Assembly (NCBI GenBank): GCA_002633025.1
Contig: NMRB01000121.1
Coordinates: 289,219-353,218, forward strand
Length of the DNA stretch: 64,000 nt
Source of the DNA: Notospermus geniculatus
Taxonomy: Eukaryota; Nemertea; Pilidiophora; Heteronemertea; Lineidae
Direction of reading: 5' to 3'
Translations under genes and position numbers: made by a program
The notes under the pieces: model-generated
What the model was told of the DNA's origin: nothing
What the model saw: only the letters and a program-made list of their open reading frames with translations
The model's database searches: none
Shown: positions 1 through 11,800 of the stretch, piece by piece
How positions within the stretch are numbered: the stretch's first letter is position 1
How the letters are laid out: each line of letters starts with the position of its first letter

Positions 1-258
1 AACTTCTCGAAGTGGATCAATATTAGTGACACAAGATATCGACTGGAGTCCAACGCACTTAATAGCACAGTATAAATTTCTGATTGGGCAAAATGGGAAT
101 TATGTATAATTTATAAGCACGTAAATCAACGAATAGCCTTCACTTTAATACCCAGGTTGATTAGCTCGCCCTAATGTCCAGTGCATTTCATGTACATTGA
201 CAACGAACGGACTGTTGATGATACACATCCACACGCGAACGACCAACTACTATAGTAC

Positions 259-558
259 GTTTAAGTCATCTGGAGCTCGATGGGCGTATGTCAATCAAAC
301 CCTTAGTAACCAGACGTGAAAAAACCCTAGGGTTTACTCTAAACCGTCCAACGCACATTGTTTTCTAACCAGCTGAACCTTGGTTTGAAATTGAACATAC
401 AACTAGACCTTGATTTGAAATTGAACACAAGCACAGGCATGGGATTGGCTGGAAGTGTCCTGTCAATAAAACGCATGTCAATAGCCAGACTTCACCAACA
501 ATACCAAGGTCTGCCTGACAACCGAAGGTCCGCCCATCGAGCTCCAGATGACTTAAAC
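259..558. repeat. Inverted repeat interrupted by an assembly gap
   Basis: A perfect 28-bp arm at 259-286 is repeated in inverted orientation at 531-558, directly against the N gap. The paralogous flank at 8239-8491 matches positions 1-250 and then diverges just before this repeat, so it is probably an insertion specific to this copy. The interior has no protein I recognise. The arms may extend into the gap. Class unknown; likely a DNA-transposon derivative. Confidence 0.5.
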
Positions 559-1034
559 NNNNNNNNNNNNNNNNNNNNNNNNNNNNNNNNNNNNNNNNNN
601 NNNNNNNNNNNNNNNNNNNNNNNNNNNNNNNNNNNNNNNNNNNNNNNNNNNNNNNNNNNNNNNNNNNNNNNNNNNNNNNNNNNNNNNNNNNNNNNNNNNN
701 NNNNNNNNNNNNNNNNNNNNNNNNNNNNNNNNNNNNNNNNNNNNNNNNNNNNNNNNNNNNNNNNNNNNNNNNNNNNNNNNNNNNNNNNNNNNNNNNNNNN
801 NNNNNNNNNNNNNNNNNNNNNNNNNNNNNNNNNNNNNNNNNNNNNNNNNNNNNNNNNNNNNNNNNNNNNNNNNNNNNNNNNNNNNNNNNNNNNNNNNNNN
901 NNNNNNNNNNNNNNNNNNNNNNNNNNNNNNNNNNNNNNNNNNNNNNNNNNNNNNNNNNNNNNNNNNNNNNNNNNNNNNNNNNNNNNNNNNNNNNNNNNNN
1001 NNNNNNNNNNNNNNNNNNNNNNNNNNNNNNNNNN
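559..1034. other. Assembly gap (476 N)
   Basis: Run of N. Open frames that cross it are meaningless. Confidence 0.99.
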
Positions 1035-1454
1035 CTAGTCAAAAATAAAATTCTTCCAACTTCTCTTCTTTAACTTTTTGCACGGCCAACTTGCAGGCAC
1101 AATATCAAGTGACTTCACCGAGAACAACCTCGCCCCGAGGTCTCTAAATCAGAACCTGGGTACAGTTTGTAACAAGAAAGTGGACCCAGGGTACAGTTTC
1201 ACTTGACGACATCGAACCTGGGTACACTTTATATGTACCCAGGACGACAATAACCCCTTCAGCGGTACTAATAGTATACATGTACTTGTACATCATTACA
1301 TGTATCTTATTCTTGCATGTATTAATTATGAAACTTTTTGAACTTTATATTTGTTGGCGTTGTTTTTATTCAAGCATCTAACGTAAATAACAAGAACAAA
1401 CATTTTTGACCGATATTATTGGGCTTTTGCTCCTCTGCGAGACTATATTTTGCT
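1035..1454. other. Non-coding flank with short CTGGGTACA repeats
   Basis: Downstream flank of the first PAN-GON gene. Between about 1150 and 1245 the motif CTGGGTACA and its reverse complement occur several times. I see no gene here. Confidence 0.4.
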
Positions 1455-4158
1455 TTAGGGGTCATATATCTGCAGGTAGAGACTTCCTTTGGGTTTACAA
1501 CCACCGCATAAGCCGCCACACCGAGCAGAAACTCGTTGTCTGTTGGAGGTGACAGAAACGGTGGCAATCCGACCCCTCCAGCCGGTTGCAATCCACTTGA
1601 CCTGAAATACACACAAGAAAAATTGGGTGCTGAGCATATAACTACGGGTGCTGAGCCTACAAACGAAGCAAGGATGATGTGCCTATCAGCAATAATCTGC
1701 CCATCCGAGTGAATTGGTAAAGATTGACTGAAAATTGCCTGGTAAGCAGTTAAGTGAAGTCAGCAGCCTCTCAATCACTCGAACGGTCGAAGTTCATTGG
1801 TGAAATCTACTTTAAGGGAAGAAAATGCCGACATCGTCAGACATAGACACCGCCAGACACCAGGAGACACGATCCGGGCTTTGGTGAAACATCGGCTCAT
1901 CATTTGAGGCGGATTTTCATATCTTGCATTATCAGGGAAATCTTTTCTTGGACTGGGTTTACATTTGTTGGTGCCCAATAATACCAGCGATGTGTTGTAT
2001 TATACGCACCCCCTCCCCGACTTGAAACTTGGTCCCTCTAAGGTCGATCTCAAATGATCCGAGAAACCCGTGACGGCTGCATCCCTGTGCAAACCCGTAG
2101 GGGTGTTTGTTTGGGCCAGCTCCACAGTGCAGGGAGGCAAACGTGTAGTCGCCAGCAATCACGCTTAAATCCTGTGGAAACAAAAAAAATCGTTGATGAA
2201 CGCGGAATGGATCAATGCGCAATCGACCCTGGGTTCAATCTGGGAGAGGCTGCAACATTACAGAAAACGGGTATGTACATGTACTTGAATGATAAATCCA
2301 TTACTCAACTTGAGAGATCATCTCTGAAGTGCGCCATCATGGAAACCCCAACCCGAGTTGCATCTTCGGAGAGTGATGAATGACGACGCGCGTCATATCA
2401 CCATCGGCCAGAACTAACCAGCACGCCGATAAAACACGGTTGTCGTCCCACCCCCCGAACTATATACCGCGGGTTAAATAATAACAAATGGGCGGTCTTA
2501 GCCCTGGCCACTGATGATGTGGCGTACAATATTTTAGAAGGAATTCATAGAACGACAACCCTGGACAAGGACCACTCAATATACTAAATTCAGGAAGCTT
2601 CTAAGTGGATAAAAGCGTTTTGAAGAGGAGGGAGTTCAATATTTCGCATCAATGGAGTGCATTAAAGCTCACTGCATGTTTATTCATGAACATAAAGTAT
2701 ATTACGGCACGAGCGAAACGAACCCTCTACACACACCTGTGCGTTTACGCAAAATGAAATTACGCAAAATGATATGCAAAATGAAATACATGCCGAAATA
2801 TGCTCTACATGTATATTCCGCCGCGGTGTCTTCATAGGCGCTTCAGTAAATCGCATTGCACAACCTATTTCTAACGAGTGACAAACCTCACCGTTGTGTT
2901 GATTCGAACTTTTGTGAACATGGTGCCACCACCTCTTGCTCGAAATCGCCCCTTGTTGCAGTTCTTGTTGAGGGTGTTCGCTGGCGTAGCTGGCGGAAGA
3001 TTAACGAATTCTTTAAAACCCCCGGTAACTGAAGCATCCTTCTTACAGTAGATTTCAACCGGAATGGTTTTGGGGGTTCCGGGGTAGAGCATGTAGTTAC
3101 CGTCAGCGAGGTCGCTAAGCTTGTTCCGATGTTTGTACTCCGAACAGCACTGAGGTTTACCTGCGGATGAAAAAGGTGACGCGGTCGTGTACGAAGGCAG
3201 CCGCCCAGCAGGATGTTACATGTCAAACTGTACACAGTGCCGAATTTCTACGCAATATCGTAACGCCCTCTAGTGTCAAGAATGGTTACATGTATGTACA
3301 TGTCAGTTTTGATGACAGAGCCGCACGCACGCACACACACACACCTACACACACACAACGGCGCACACGCACACGCATATTTTGAGATTTTGAACCATTC
3401 CACTTCTTCTGGAACCATCGCAGAATGAATGGACCTGTAGGCCTACCCCTTATTAAAAAAATAAATACTCATTCATTATTTTCGAATATCGAATATTTTC
3501 AACCAGAATCATTTTAGACATTTTTTCTTTACATTTTATGCATATTGAGCACCTGGGCAACGTCCAAGACCAAGATATTTTGGTGTCGTATAAAATTTTA
3601 TGCTCTTTGAAACCTATCATGGCGAATGCTCGACGTAGGCCTACACGGTAGAATTTTTATCTCATTCTCTGAGTACAGGCTGCTGCCATTTGCTGTTACA
3701 TGGGTTTGTACACGTTTACGTCATAGGCTCTGATCAGAATTTGTTCCTAATAATCGTATATGAAAAGTTTGACCGCGCACGGCATCCATTGTTGACGATG
3801 ACAAGGCTTACCGGTAGGCCTACTTACCATAAAATTCAGAAATGAATATAGTGCTGCCTATCCTTGCATATACTTTCCGGAGCTGACCGCATGGAGTACT
3901 TGACACCAACTCACACCTTTCTTCACGATCCTCGTAAAAGAATGAGTTGCACGAAAAAAGGCGGGTGCATGCATCAGCACAGGCGAATTGCGATAAGCTT
4001 GGCTTTTGAAAGTAAACCAAGAAGGTTCCCAAAATGTAGTTATTGTCGACAAATGTATCGTAACGTACGGGTGAGAATGAGATTTCGGCCACCTCCGCGG
4101 ACAAATGGTTGACGGCGATCTTCAGAAAAATTAACCACAAAAACGTGCCCATGACCAT
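1455..4158 (-). CDS. Secreted PAN/Apple + GON domain protein, type 1, copy 1
   Basis: Four coding exons on the minus strand: 4158-3828, 3160-2892, 2171-2010 and 1601-1455, all with GT-AG borders and matching phases (1, 0, 0), giving about 302 aa. Exon 1 starts at MVMGTFLWLIFLKIA, a good signal peptide; an in-frame ATG 36 codons upstream is not preferred because the paralog at 13365 begins at the same M. Residues 25-110 form a PAN/Apple-like domain (CADAC...SCNSFFYED...RCELV). Exons 2-4 form a GON domain: DGNYMLYPG, PVEIYCKKD, FTKVRIN, an AQGC element, IDLRGTKF and a CGGLCGGCKP cysteine cluster near the stop. GON is otherwise known as the C-terminal domain of ADAMTS9/20 proteases; no protease domain is encoded here. 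Likely extracellular; ligand unknown. Confidence 0.82.
3322..3376. repeat. CA-rich microsatellite
   Basis: Interrupted (CA)n/(CG)n tract in intron 1 of the first type 1 gene. The same tract recurs in the paralogous intron at about 12570-12624. Confidence 0.8.
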
Positions 4159-4990
4159 TTGCTCTCGGCAAGATATCAGCACGGAAAACTTTATCAATGT
4201 CCGAATTTTCAATTTTTTGACGAAACTAAAACGGATTTGTATCACATCGCACAGTGCAATCAGCAAATTGTCTTAAGATTTATGGCATAAAACATACGTG
4301 TATTATAATATTCCTACCGTCGTGAATGAAGAAGGAGTGACTGAATTTGCTATTTCGGACGCTTTTACATATTTGTGGTTGTTTACATGCAGTTAAATCA
4401 AATAACGCTATCACTTTATGTCCCGAAAAACGGAAGTGTTAATGAAAGGCAAACACCAACAAGCCAATATGGATTTACCTTTAGCACAAATTTATTCAAA
4501 GGCCGGCCAACTACAGTCATTTCACTCGGCATCTGGATTTGCATTGGAACCTCAGTTTAAAGGATTCCATTACCCTTTTCTCGATCAAGGGGGCAGGAAT
4601 TCTTTCCTTTCTGTTAGTTCTTGCCTTTCTTTTGTGAGTTTCCGACGAAGATATCAAATCACTGTGTTCAGAATGCAGTGTTTTTCAAATGGATGACCCT
4701 ATAGTAGTTACATACATATATCGGGTGGCCCAAAAAAAACGTGTCGAACTTCAAATCTTGATTTCTCAACAACTGCCCATTATTTGGTGCTGTATCACTT
4801 AAAGATGTTTTGTTTAACGTGTGAAATTTTTGCATTTATACCTTTGGTATTAGGGCCGTATCACTCAATATAAAACTACCGTATCTGCCAGCGTTTCCCA
4901 AACAATTAAAGGGGAAACACTGACAAAAGGCAACACAAAGAAAATCTGGCACCCGCCATGTCCGGGGACAGACCGAAATGTCACCCCTCA
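4159..4990. other. Type 1 gene 5' flank with mariner-like scrap
   Basis: 4159-4710 is a conserved upstream flank also present at 13366-13900, 18647-18950 and 42938-43520; it may hold the type 1 promoter, but I see no TATA box I would defend. At about 4718 the homology stops at TATATCGGGTGGCCCAAAAA, which resembles the end of a Tc1/mariner element. The rest up to 4990 is unrecognised. Confidence 0.4.
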
Positions 4991-4996
4991 AAAAAA

Positions 4997-5126
4997 CATT
5001 GGGTCATATGAATAAAGACTACGGTAGCAAATGCTTTTACTTCAGATTTGTACTGCATTACCTAGTGCATTTGTATTGCAAAATTCAAGTAAAAGCATCG
5101 ACTAGCCTTTATTCATATGGCCCATT
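4997..5126. mobile_element. Short hairpin MITE
   Basis: Terminal inverted repeats: CATTGGGTCATATGAATAAA at the left and the near-complement ending CATATGGCCCATTG at the right, with further internal complementarity (TGCTTTTACT / AGTAAAAGCA). About 130 bp, non-coding. The target-site duplication could not be settled. Confidence 0.5.
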
Positions 5127-5717
5127 GTTTATCTCAGCTTGTATGTGTCACAGCCTGTCTCTGCGGCTGCTGGACAGGTGCCCGGCAGCGGCGGAATGCG
5201 TGAAGACGACAATCATGGTCCACCACGATTTGGAAAAACCCATTTCCTTGGTAAAACGAGTTAAATAACGTATTGCTGCGATTGAACTGGTAGCCTTAGC
5301 ATCGCACGACGCATTGACATCAAACATATGGGTGCCGCAGGGTAGGCCTAGCATCTCTTGAAGATGCTATTCCCTATTCCACTCAACCTTTTGATGTACA
5401 TGTATTTGTGCTAAACATGCTGATAGACGATGAAGACTATGGTATAGGCGATGTCTCCTTGCGAGATCGAGAAGAGGATGGGACCAAGGGCTGAGCCCTG
5501 CCCCATTCTGAAAAAAGCGGCTTCAGGCTCGGAAAGCTTACAATGTACCATCAATAACAACTCTCAGATTCCTGCTAAGAAATCACCTTTTTTATTTAAT
5601 TTTTCACCCCAAAGCCTGAGGTCAGAGACAGGCCGTTAGTTTTTTTAGGTATCGGATTAAACAAAAGCCCGATGAAATCAACAACACCATTGCACTTGGG
5701 AGTTTATCCAGATAACT
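5127..5717. other. Non-coding spacer between PAN-GON genes
   Basis: No gene recognised. From about 5575 the sequence is similar to 14700-14880 and 43870-44030, the 3' flanks of other type 2 genes, so this is the shared downstream flank. Confidence 0.35.
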
Positions 5718-7622
5718 TCATCGGTGTTGGTCCATTATCTGCAGGAAGAGGCCTCCGGCTGGTGAGCAAGATCCACAGAAGCCATCACACATTAAACCCA
5801 CACGCTGCCTGTTGTCGCTTATGGCGGGTACGCCCATTCGATGATTCCATCCACTAGATGACCATGTTATCTGGAATGAAGCAAAGGTTTACAAAACAAC
5901 AACTACACTTTTCCAGGGCAAAAAAACGACTTTTCTATTGCGCACACACTCAACACCAGCGTCCGAACACTGACTGACAAAATCATTGATGTCTCGCTAA
6001 CTACTAAACATAATTTCATGAAACAAACAGCAAAATGCAGTTCTGTCTGAATGCTTAGTGTACAAGCTGAAAAAGAGTGAGAATTTATTTTTGTGGTGCA
6101 TATAGGACTTTAAGTGACCGTACATGTGGACCCGAAAGTTAGAAAATTACATGTACCGGTACCTACAAAGATAAACCCGCTCTACATATATTGATGATGC
6201 CGAAGCAATTAGGCAGCGATAGACCAGACATTAGACATATCATGAACCACTGATTCCATTTTTCCCCACACGCAAAAAAGGCAAACTTTTCAATATTTCT
6301 TATTGAATTGTGAAATTAAAGCTTACCCCATCCTTCACCTTAAACTTAGTCCCTCTCAAGTCGATTTGGAAATACCCTTTTAGTCCACCGGTGCAACCTC
6401 CTGCGCTGCCGTAAGTATATTTCCTGGACCCAACCCCACCAAACAGTGACGCGAATGTGAAGTCATTACCAAATACGCTCAAATCCTGTAAAAAGAGGAT
6501 TTGTTGCAAGTAGTTGTAGGAGCAGACCCTTGCGTTTTAGCAAGGCTACATTGATCAAGCTTCCCTTTTACCGATTGCCATATCATTGTCGTTGTTTTCC
6601 TCAGCTTCGCACACCTTTGCGTGGTTTCAAGAGCTGCATGTATACATGACGTACAACTGTAGGTATCAAATTAGTATATTGGAATCTACCTTTGTGTCAA
6701 GCCGGATCTTTGTGAATACGGTCCCACCTCGGCCCGACCAAGTACTACTCCCAGGAACGAAGTTCTTATTCAGGGACGCTGCTGCTGACGCAGGAGGGAG
6801 GTTAATAAACTCCTTGTACCCATTTGGAATGGACGCATCGTTTTTACAGTAGAGTTCTACTGGTATTGTTTTGGGTGTCCCGGGGTACAGCATGTAGTTC
6901 CCGTCTGGTAGTGTTGTCATGCTCTTTTCGAGTTTGTATTCTGCACAGCACTGTGGCTTGCCTGCAAAGTTCACACACAAAGTCATGTATACGAGATTGG
7001 AAATTCACAAAATCAGGCAGGTCACATGCGTTTTCGCTAAAAGACAGGAGTTTTCGCAACGCACCCGAAATGCCAACGCGAACGCCAAACCCGTTGTTCG
7101 ATGCCACGAAGAGAGCACCGACGCGAATAAAAGGATAGACGTTCACACGTTGGCGTTTCGGGGGCTTTGCGAAAACTCGATAGTGTTCGCAGACATGATC
7201 CCACCAAGATTAGGAGGCCATAAACAGCTGTTGCCGAAATGATGAATGCCAGTAAAAGCAAAATGGAATCGACTGAGGAGCTGGAACGCTGTCACGTCTT
7301 GAGACTTACCATCATTCCTGGGTCTTGTTGAGTAGTATAAACTTCCATCCCTCTTCGCAATGGATGATGCCTTGGAGACGCAGGAGTCGAATTCTTCAGC
7401 AGATAACTGACACCTCCCGATGTTTTTTTGGTAATTGAATGATTTGCACGTGGCACGTGCAGCACAGGCATTGCCACAGGTCAAGGCCGTCAATTTGGGT
7501 TTAATGAAATCGTCAAGATAGGGTCCCGAAAGATAGGAATTTTCAAAGTGAACGTAGAAATGCAGTTCTCTGGCCTCACTCGCGTTTGGAAAGCATAAAA
7601 TGGACGAAATAAAAAAAACCAA
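5718..7622 (-). CDS. Secreted PAN/Apple + GON domain protein, type 2, copy 1
   Basis: Exons on the minus strand: 7622-7310, 6961-6690, 6485-6327 and 5870-5718, giving about 298 aa. The PAN domain carries CGNACAARATCKSFNYQ and CQLS; the GON part has DGNYMLYPG, PVELYCKND, FTKIRLD, AGGC, IDLRGTKF and a final CDGFCGSC cluster. The start is uncertain. The other type 2 genes begin at M(C/Y)TKxIRRLF, whereas here the equivalent ATG (MLPRIMRGLFW, just upstream) is out of frame because of the length of a T-run; the nearest in-frame ATG gives a short but usable signal peptide (MVFFISSILCFPNASEA). A homopolymer error or a true frameshift are both possible. Exons 2-4 are intact. Confidence 0.75.
7040..7190. 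repeat. Inverted repeat in intron 1
   Basis: Imperfect arms containing GAGTTTTCGCAA near 7048 and the complement TTGCGAAAACTC near 7167 enclose about 90 bp. It lies in intron 1 of the type 2 copy 1 gene, and the other type 2 genes lack it at this place. MITE-like; ends not defined. Confidence 0.45.
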
Positions 7623-8814
7623 AATAGCCCTCTCATTATTCTGGGAAGCATTTTTCGATCAGCGTTCATCATTCATTCTACCGGTAAATTAAGTTCCATT
7701 TTTATCCATGGAAGCTTCACCTGAAGCGGAGCCGTTCTTGATGTTTCCCGGAAAAGACATCAAATCAACGTTATTTTTTTCGAAGATCGAACAAATGTCC
7801 AGAAAATAATCATATACCGGTAAGTTATGTCCTGTGAAAAATGAATGTGTAATACATCTAGAAGTAAAGGATTTTGCCTCTAGCAGCTCCAGCCAATAGA
7901 ATCCGTTCTGACCTTCTGCGGTACATCTCTCGCCGAATCATCCAATAATATGTTAAAGCCTCACTGTATTGAATTCAGAAAGTGTTTACGTCCTCCGACG
8001 TTAGTGTAGTGTAAAATGTACTATGCTCTATCTGAATGCATTAGAGCTCTGCCTGCACTTTTTTCATTGTGTGCTGAAAACTAGGTCTTGATTCTTTGAA
8101 GTACGTATCAGGGAAGCATTTTGGGGACCATCACGAGGCCATGAGACTTCTACCTGCACAGTCCTAACACTTTGAAAATGTCGCAAAATTCAATACTGTG
8201 AGGCTTTAACAACAATGAGAGACCATCAATACTTCGGTAACTTCTCGAAGTGGATCAATATTAGTGACATCCAAGATATCGACTGGAGTCCAACGCACTT
8301 AATAGCACAGTATAAATTTCCGATTGGGCAAAATGGGAATTATGTATAATTTATAAGCACGTAAATCAACGAATAGCCTTCACTTTAATACCCAGGTTGA
8401 TTAGCTCGCCCTATAATGTCCAGTGCATTTTATGTACATTGACAACGAACGGACTCTTGACGATACACATCCAACATGCGAACGACCAACTAATACTTAA
8501 TTCCAAGAAAGATATACATATTCTAATTCCATTTAAGATGTAAATGATTTAGATATTATATTTTACATGTTAAATAATTAAGGACAGATAATAATAACAG
8601 GTTTCTAAAGTGAAAGTCATAGCTTCCTACCGGACTCGAACCCACGGACCCCCAAGGTATACTTGTATCTTAATTACCGGTACCGGTATGAAACTTTTTA
8701 AACTTATATTTGTTGGTGTTGCTTTTATTCAAACATCTGACGTAAATAACAAGAACAAACATTTTTGCCCAATATTATAGGGCTTGTTTGCTCCTCTGCG
8801 AGACTATATCTACT
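7623..8814. other. Spacer; 8239-8491 repeats window positions 1-250
   Basis: The segment from 8239 is a near-identical copy of the start of the window, offset 8238 bp, and marks the repeat unit of the tandem duplication of a type 1 plus type 2 gene pair. The rest is non-coding. Positions 8632-8643 on the minus strand read GGGTTCGAGTCC, a tRNA-type B-box, possibly from a tRNA-derived SINE; no full tRNA fold is evident. Confidence 0.5.
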
Positions 8815-11800
8815 TTAGGGGTCATATATCTGCAGGTAGAGTCCCCCTTTTGGTTTACAACCACCGCATAAGCCGCCACACCGAGCAGAAACTCGTTGTC
8901 TGTTGGACGTGAAAGAAACGCTGGCAATCCGACCCCTCAAGCCGGTTGCAATCCACTTGACCTGAAATGCACACAAGAAAAATTAGGTGCTGAGAATAAA
9001 AATATGGGTGCTGAGCCTACAAACGAAGCAAGGATGATGTGCCTATCAGCAATAATCTGCCCATCCCAGTGAATTGGTAAAGATTGACTGAAAATTGCCT
9101 GGGGAGCAGTCAAAGCACCACGGTATTGCCACTTTCTGTCGACAGCCGGCGCCACCGGTACCCGTTCTCCAATACTGTAGTTAAGTCTTTCGCCCCAGTG
9201 TTGGAGAATGTATGATTACACTACAATGCACGTAGTAGCATGCGTAGTTTACCAAGTCGTCAATAGAGGTCTCCCTTAACGCGGGTAGGTGTAAAGCTGC
9301 ATTTAGCTGACACGCGGAATGCGGTATAGGGCCGCGGAATCCCCGGCGGAAGCGATTTGTTGTATGCGAAATGCATTGAACTTTCCGCTTACCGCGTTCC
9401 GCAATCCGCATACCGCGTGCAGCTAAATCCAGCTTAACGCGGGATTGGGAAGCAATACTGTGGTCCTTTAAGTGAAGTCAGCAGCCTCTCAATCACTCGA
9501 ACGGCTGAAGTTCATTGGTGAAATCTACTTCACTGTATGTAACCGCACGAGGGTAACCCGGGTTACCCTCGTAACAATGGCGGCAGAACAAGATACGCTT
9601 CGGTGAGTAAATTGGCTCTGGAAACGCCATGCGATACACAGTAGTGTGCAGTACTATTTCCTCTTCCAACATGCAAAAATTCAGTCACAGAGATGTGCTA
9701 GTTTCGCCACCAGAGCCAATTTACTCACCGAAGCGTATCTTGTTCTGCCGCCATTGTTACGAGGGTAACCCGGGTTACCCTCGTGCGGTTGCATACAGTG
9801 TACTTTAAGGGAAGAAAAAGCCGACATCATCAGACATCGGGAGACACCGCCAGACACCAGGACCCATATTCATGAAACTACTGGGCCGATATTCATAAAA
9901 CTAAGTCTAAGTGTGATACTTATCCTTTGTTGAACACAAAGATAAGTATCACACTTTGACTTAAGTATGTTTATGAATATGGACCCTGAAGTCTAAGTGT
10001 GACACTTATCCTTTGTTCAACACAAAAGATAAGTATCATACTTTGATTTAAGTAGGTTTATGAATATGGACCCAGGAGACACAATCCGGGCTTTGGTGAA
10101 ACATCTGCTGAGGCGGATTTTGCATTATCAGGGAAATCCTTTCTTGGACTGTGGGTTTACATTTGTTGGTGCGCAATAATATCAGCGATATGTCGTATTA
10201 TACACACCCCCTCCCTGACTTGAAACTTGGTCCCTCTAAGGTCGATCTCAAATGATCCGAAAAACCCGTGATGGCTGCATCCCTGTGCAAACCCGTAGGG
10301 GTGTTTGTTTGGGCCAGCTCCACAGTGCAGGGAGGCAAACGTGTAGTCGCCAGCAATCACGCTTAAATCCTGTCGAAACAAAAAAAATCAGAGTTGATGA
10401 ACACGGAATGGATCAATGCGTAATCGACCCTGGGTTCAGTCCTTGGGAGAGGCTGCAGCATTACAGAAGACGGGTATGTACTTGAATGATAAATCCATTA
10501 CTCAACTTGAGAGATCATCTCTGAAGTGCGCCATCATGGAATCCCCAACCCGAGTTGCATCTTCAGAGAGTGATGAATGACGACGCGCGTCACCATCGGC
10601 CAGAACTAAACCAGCACGCCGATAAAACACGGATTTGTCGTCCCACCCCCGAACTATACCGCGGGTTTATTAACAAATGGGCGGTTTTAGTCCTGGCCAC
10701 TGATGATGTGGCGTACAATATTTTAGAAGGAATTCATAGAACGACAACCCTGGACAAGGACCACTCAATATACTAAATTCAGGAAGCTTCTAAGTGGATA
10801 AAAGCGTTTTGAAGAGGAGGGAGTTCAATATTTCGCATCAAATGGAGTGCATTAAAGCTCACTGCATGTTTATTCATGAACATAAAGTATATTTCGGCAC
10901 CAGCGAAACGAACCCTCTTCACACACCTGTGCGTTTACGCAAAATGAAATTACGCAAAATGATATGCAAAATGAAATATAAGTATGCCGAAATATGCTCT
11001 ACATATAGAGAGTATATTCCGCCGCGGTGTCTTCATAGGCGCTTCAGTAAAGCGCCTTGCACAACCTATTTCTAACGAGTGACAAACCTCACCGTTGTGT
11101 TGATTCGAACTTTTGTGAACATGGTGCCACCACCTCTTGCTCGGAATCCCCCCTTGTTGCAGTTCTTGTTGAGGGTGTTCGCTGGCGTTGCTGGCGGAAG
11201 ATTTATGAATTCTTTAAAACCCCCGGTAACTGAAGCATCCTTCTTACAGTAGATTTCAACCGGAATGGTTTTGGGGGTTCCGGGGTAGAGCATGTAGTTA
11301 CCGTCAGCGAGGTCGCTAAGCTTGTTCCGATGTTTGTACTCCGAACAGCACTGAGGTTTACCTGCGGATGAAAAAGGTGACGCGGTCGTGTACGAGGCAG
11401 CCGCCCAGCAGGATGTTACATGTCAAACTGTACACAGTGCCGAATTTCTACGCAATATCGTAACGCCCTCTAGTGTCAAGAATGGTTACATGTATGTACA
11501 GTCTTGTTCGTATTAATATCAACACCTTATATCTCAAATATCTCATAAACCATCAAACCAATTTAAATGCGGTTTTCTGCATAAAGTCAGAAATCTTGTT
11601 GACTACAACTGGGCATCAGTGTTGTTGCACAAGATTCACTTCTTCATTGCGTAATCTGTCGTTGAAAAAAGATCCAAAAAAAAACTTTTTTGTTTCTGGA
11701 TTTTTCACCAAAATTCCTTTGCTAGAATGAAGTTATGCCAAAATAAATGTGATTTAGCAAGTTACTGTCAAAATCGGCCATTTAGTTTTTGAAAAATTGA

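Noticed and set aside
358-1042. Long open frames across the first N run on both strands
   Set aside because: Most of the frame is N; no supported codons.
2740-2800. Short direct repeats (ACGCAAAATGA) that might suggest a CRISPR-like array
   Set aside because: Few, imperfect, without uniform spacers, in a eukaryotic intron.
4018-4266. Upstream ATG for the type 1 copy 1 gene (36 residues earlier)
   Set aside because: It adds a charged leader before a good signal peptide, and the copy 2 gene begins at the inner Met.
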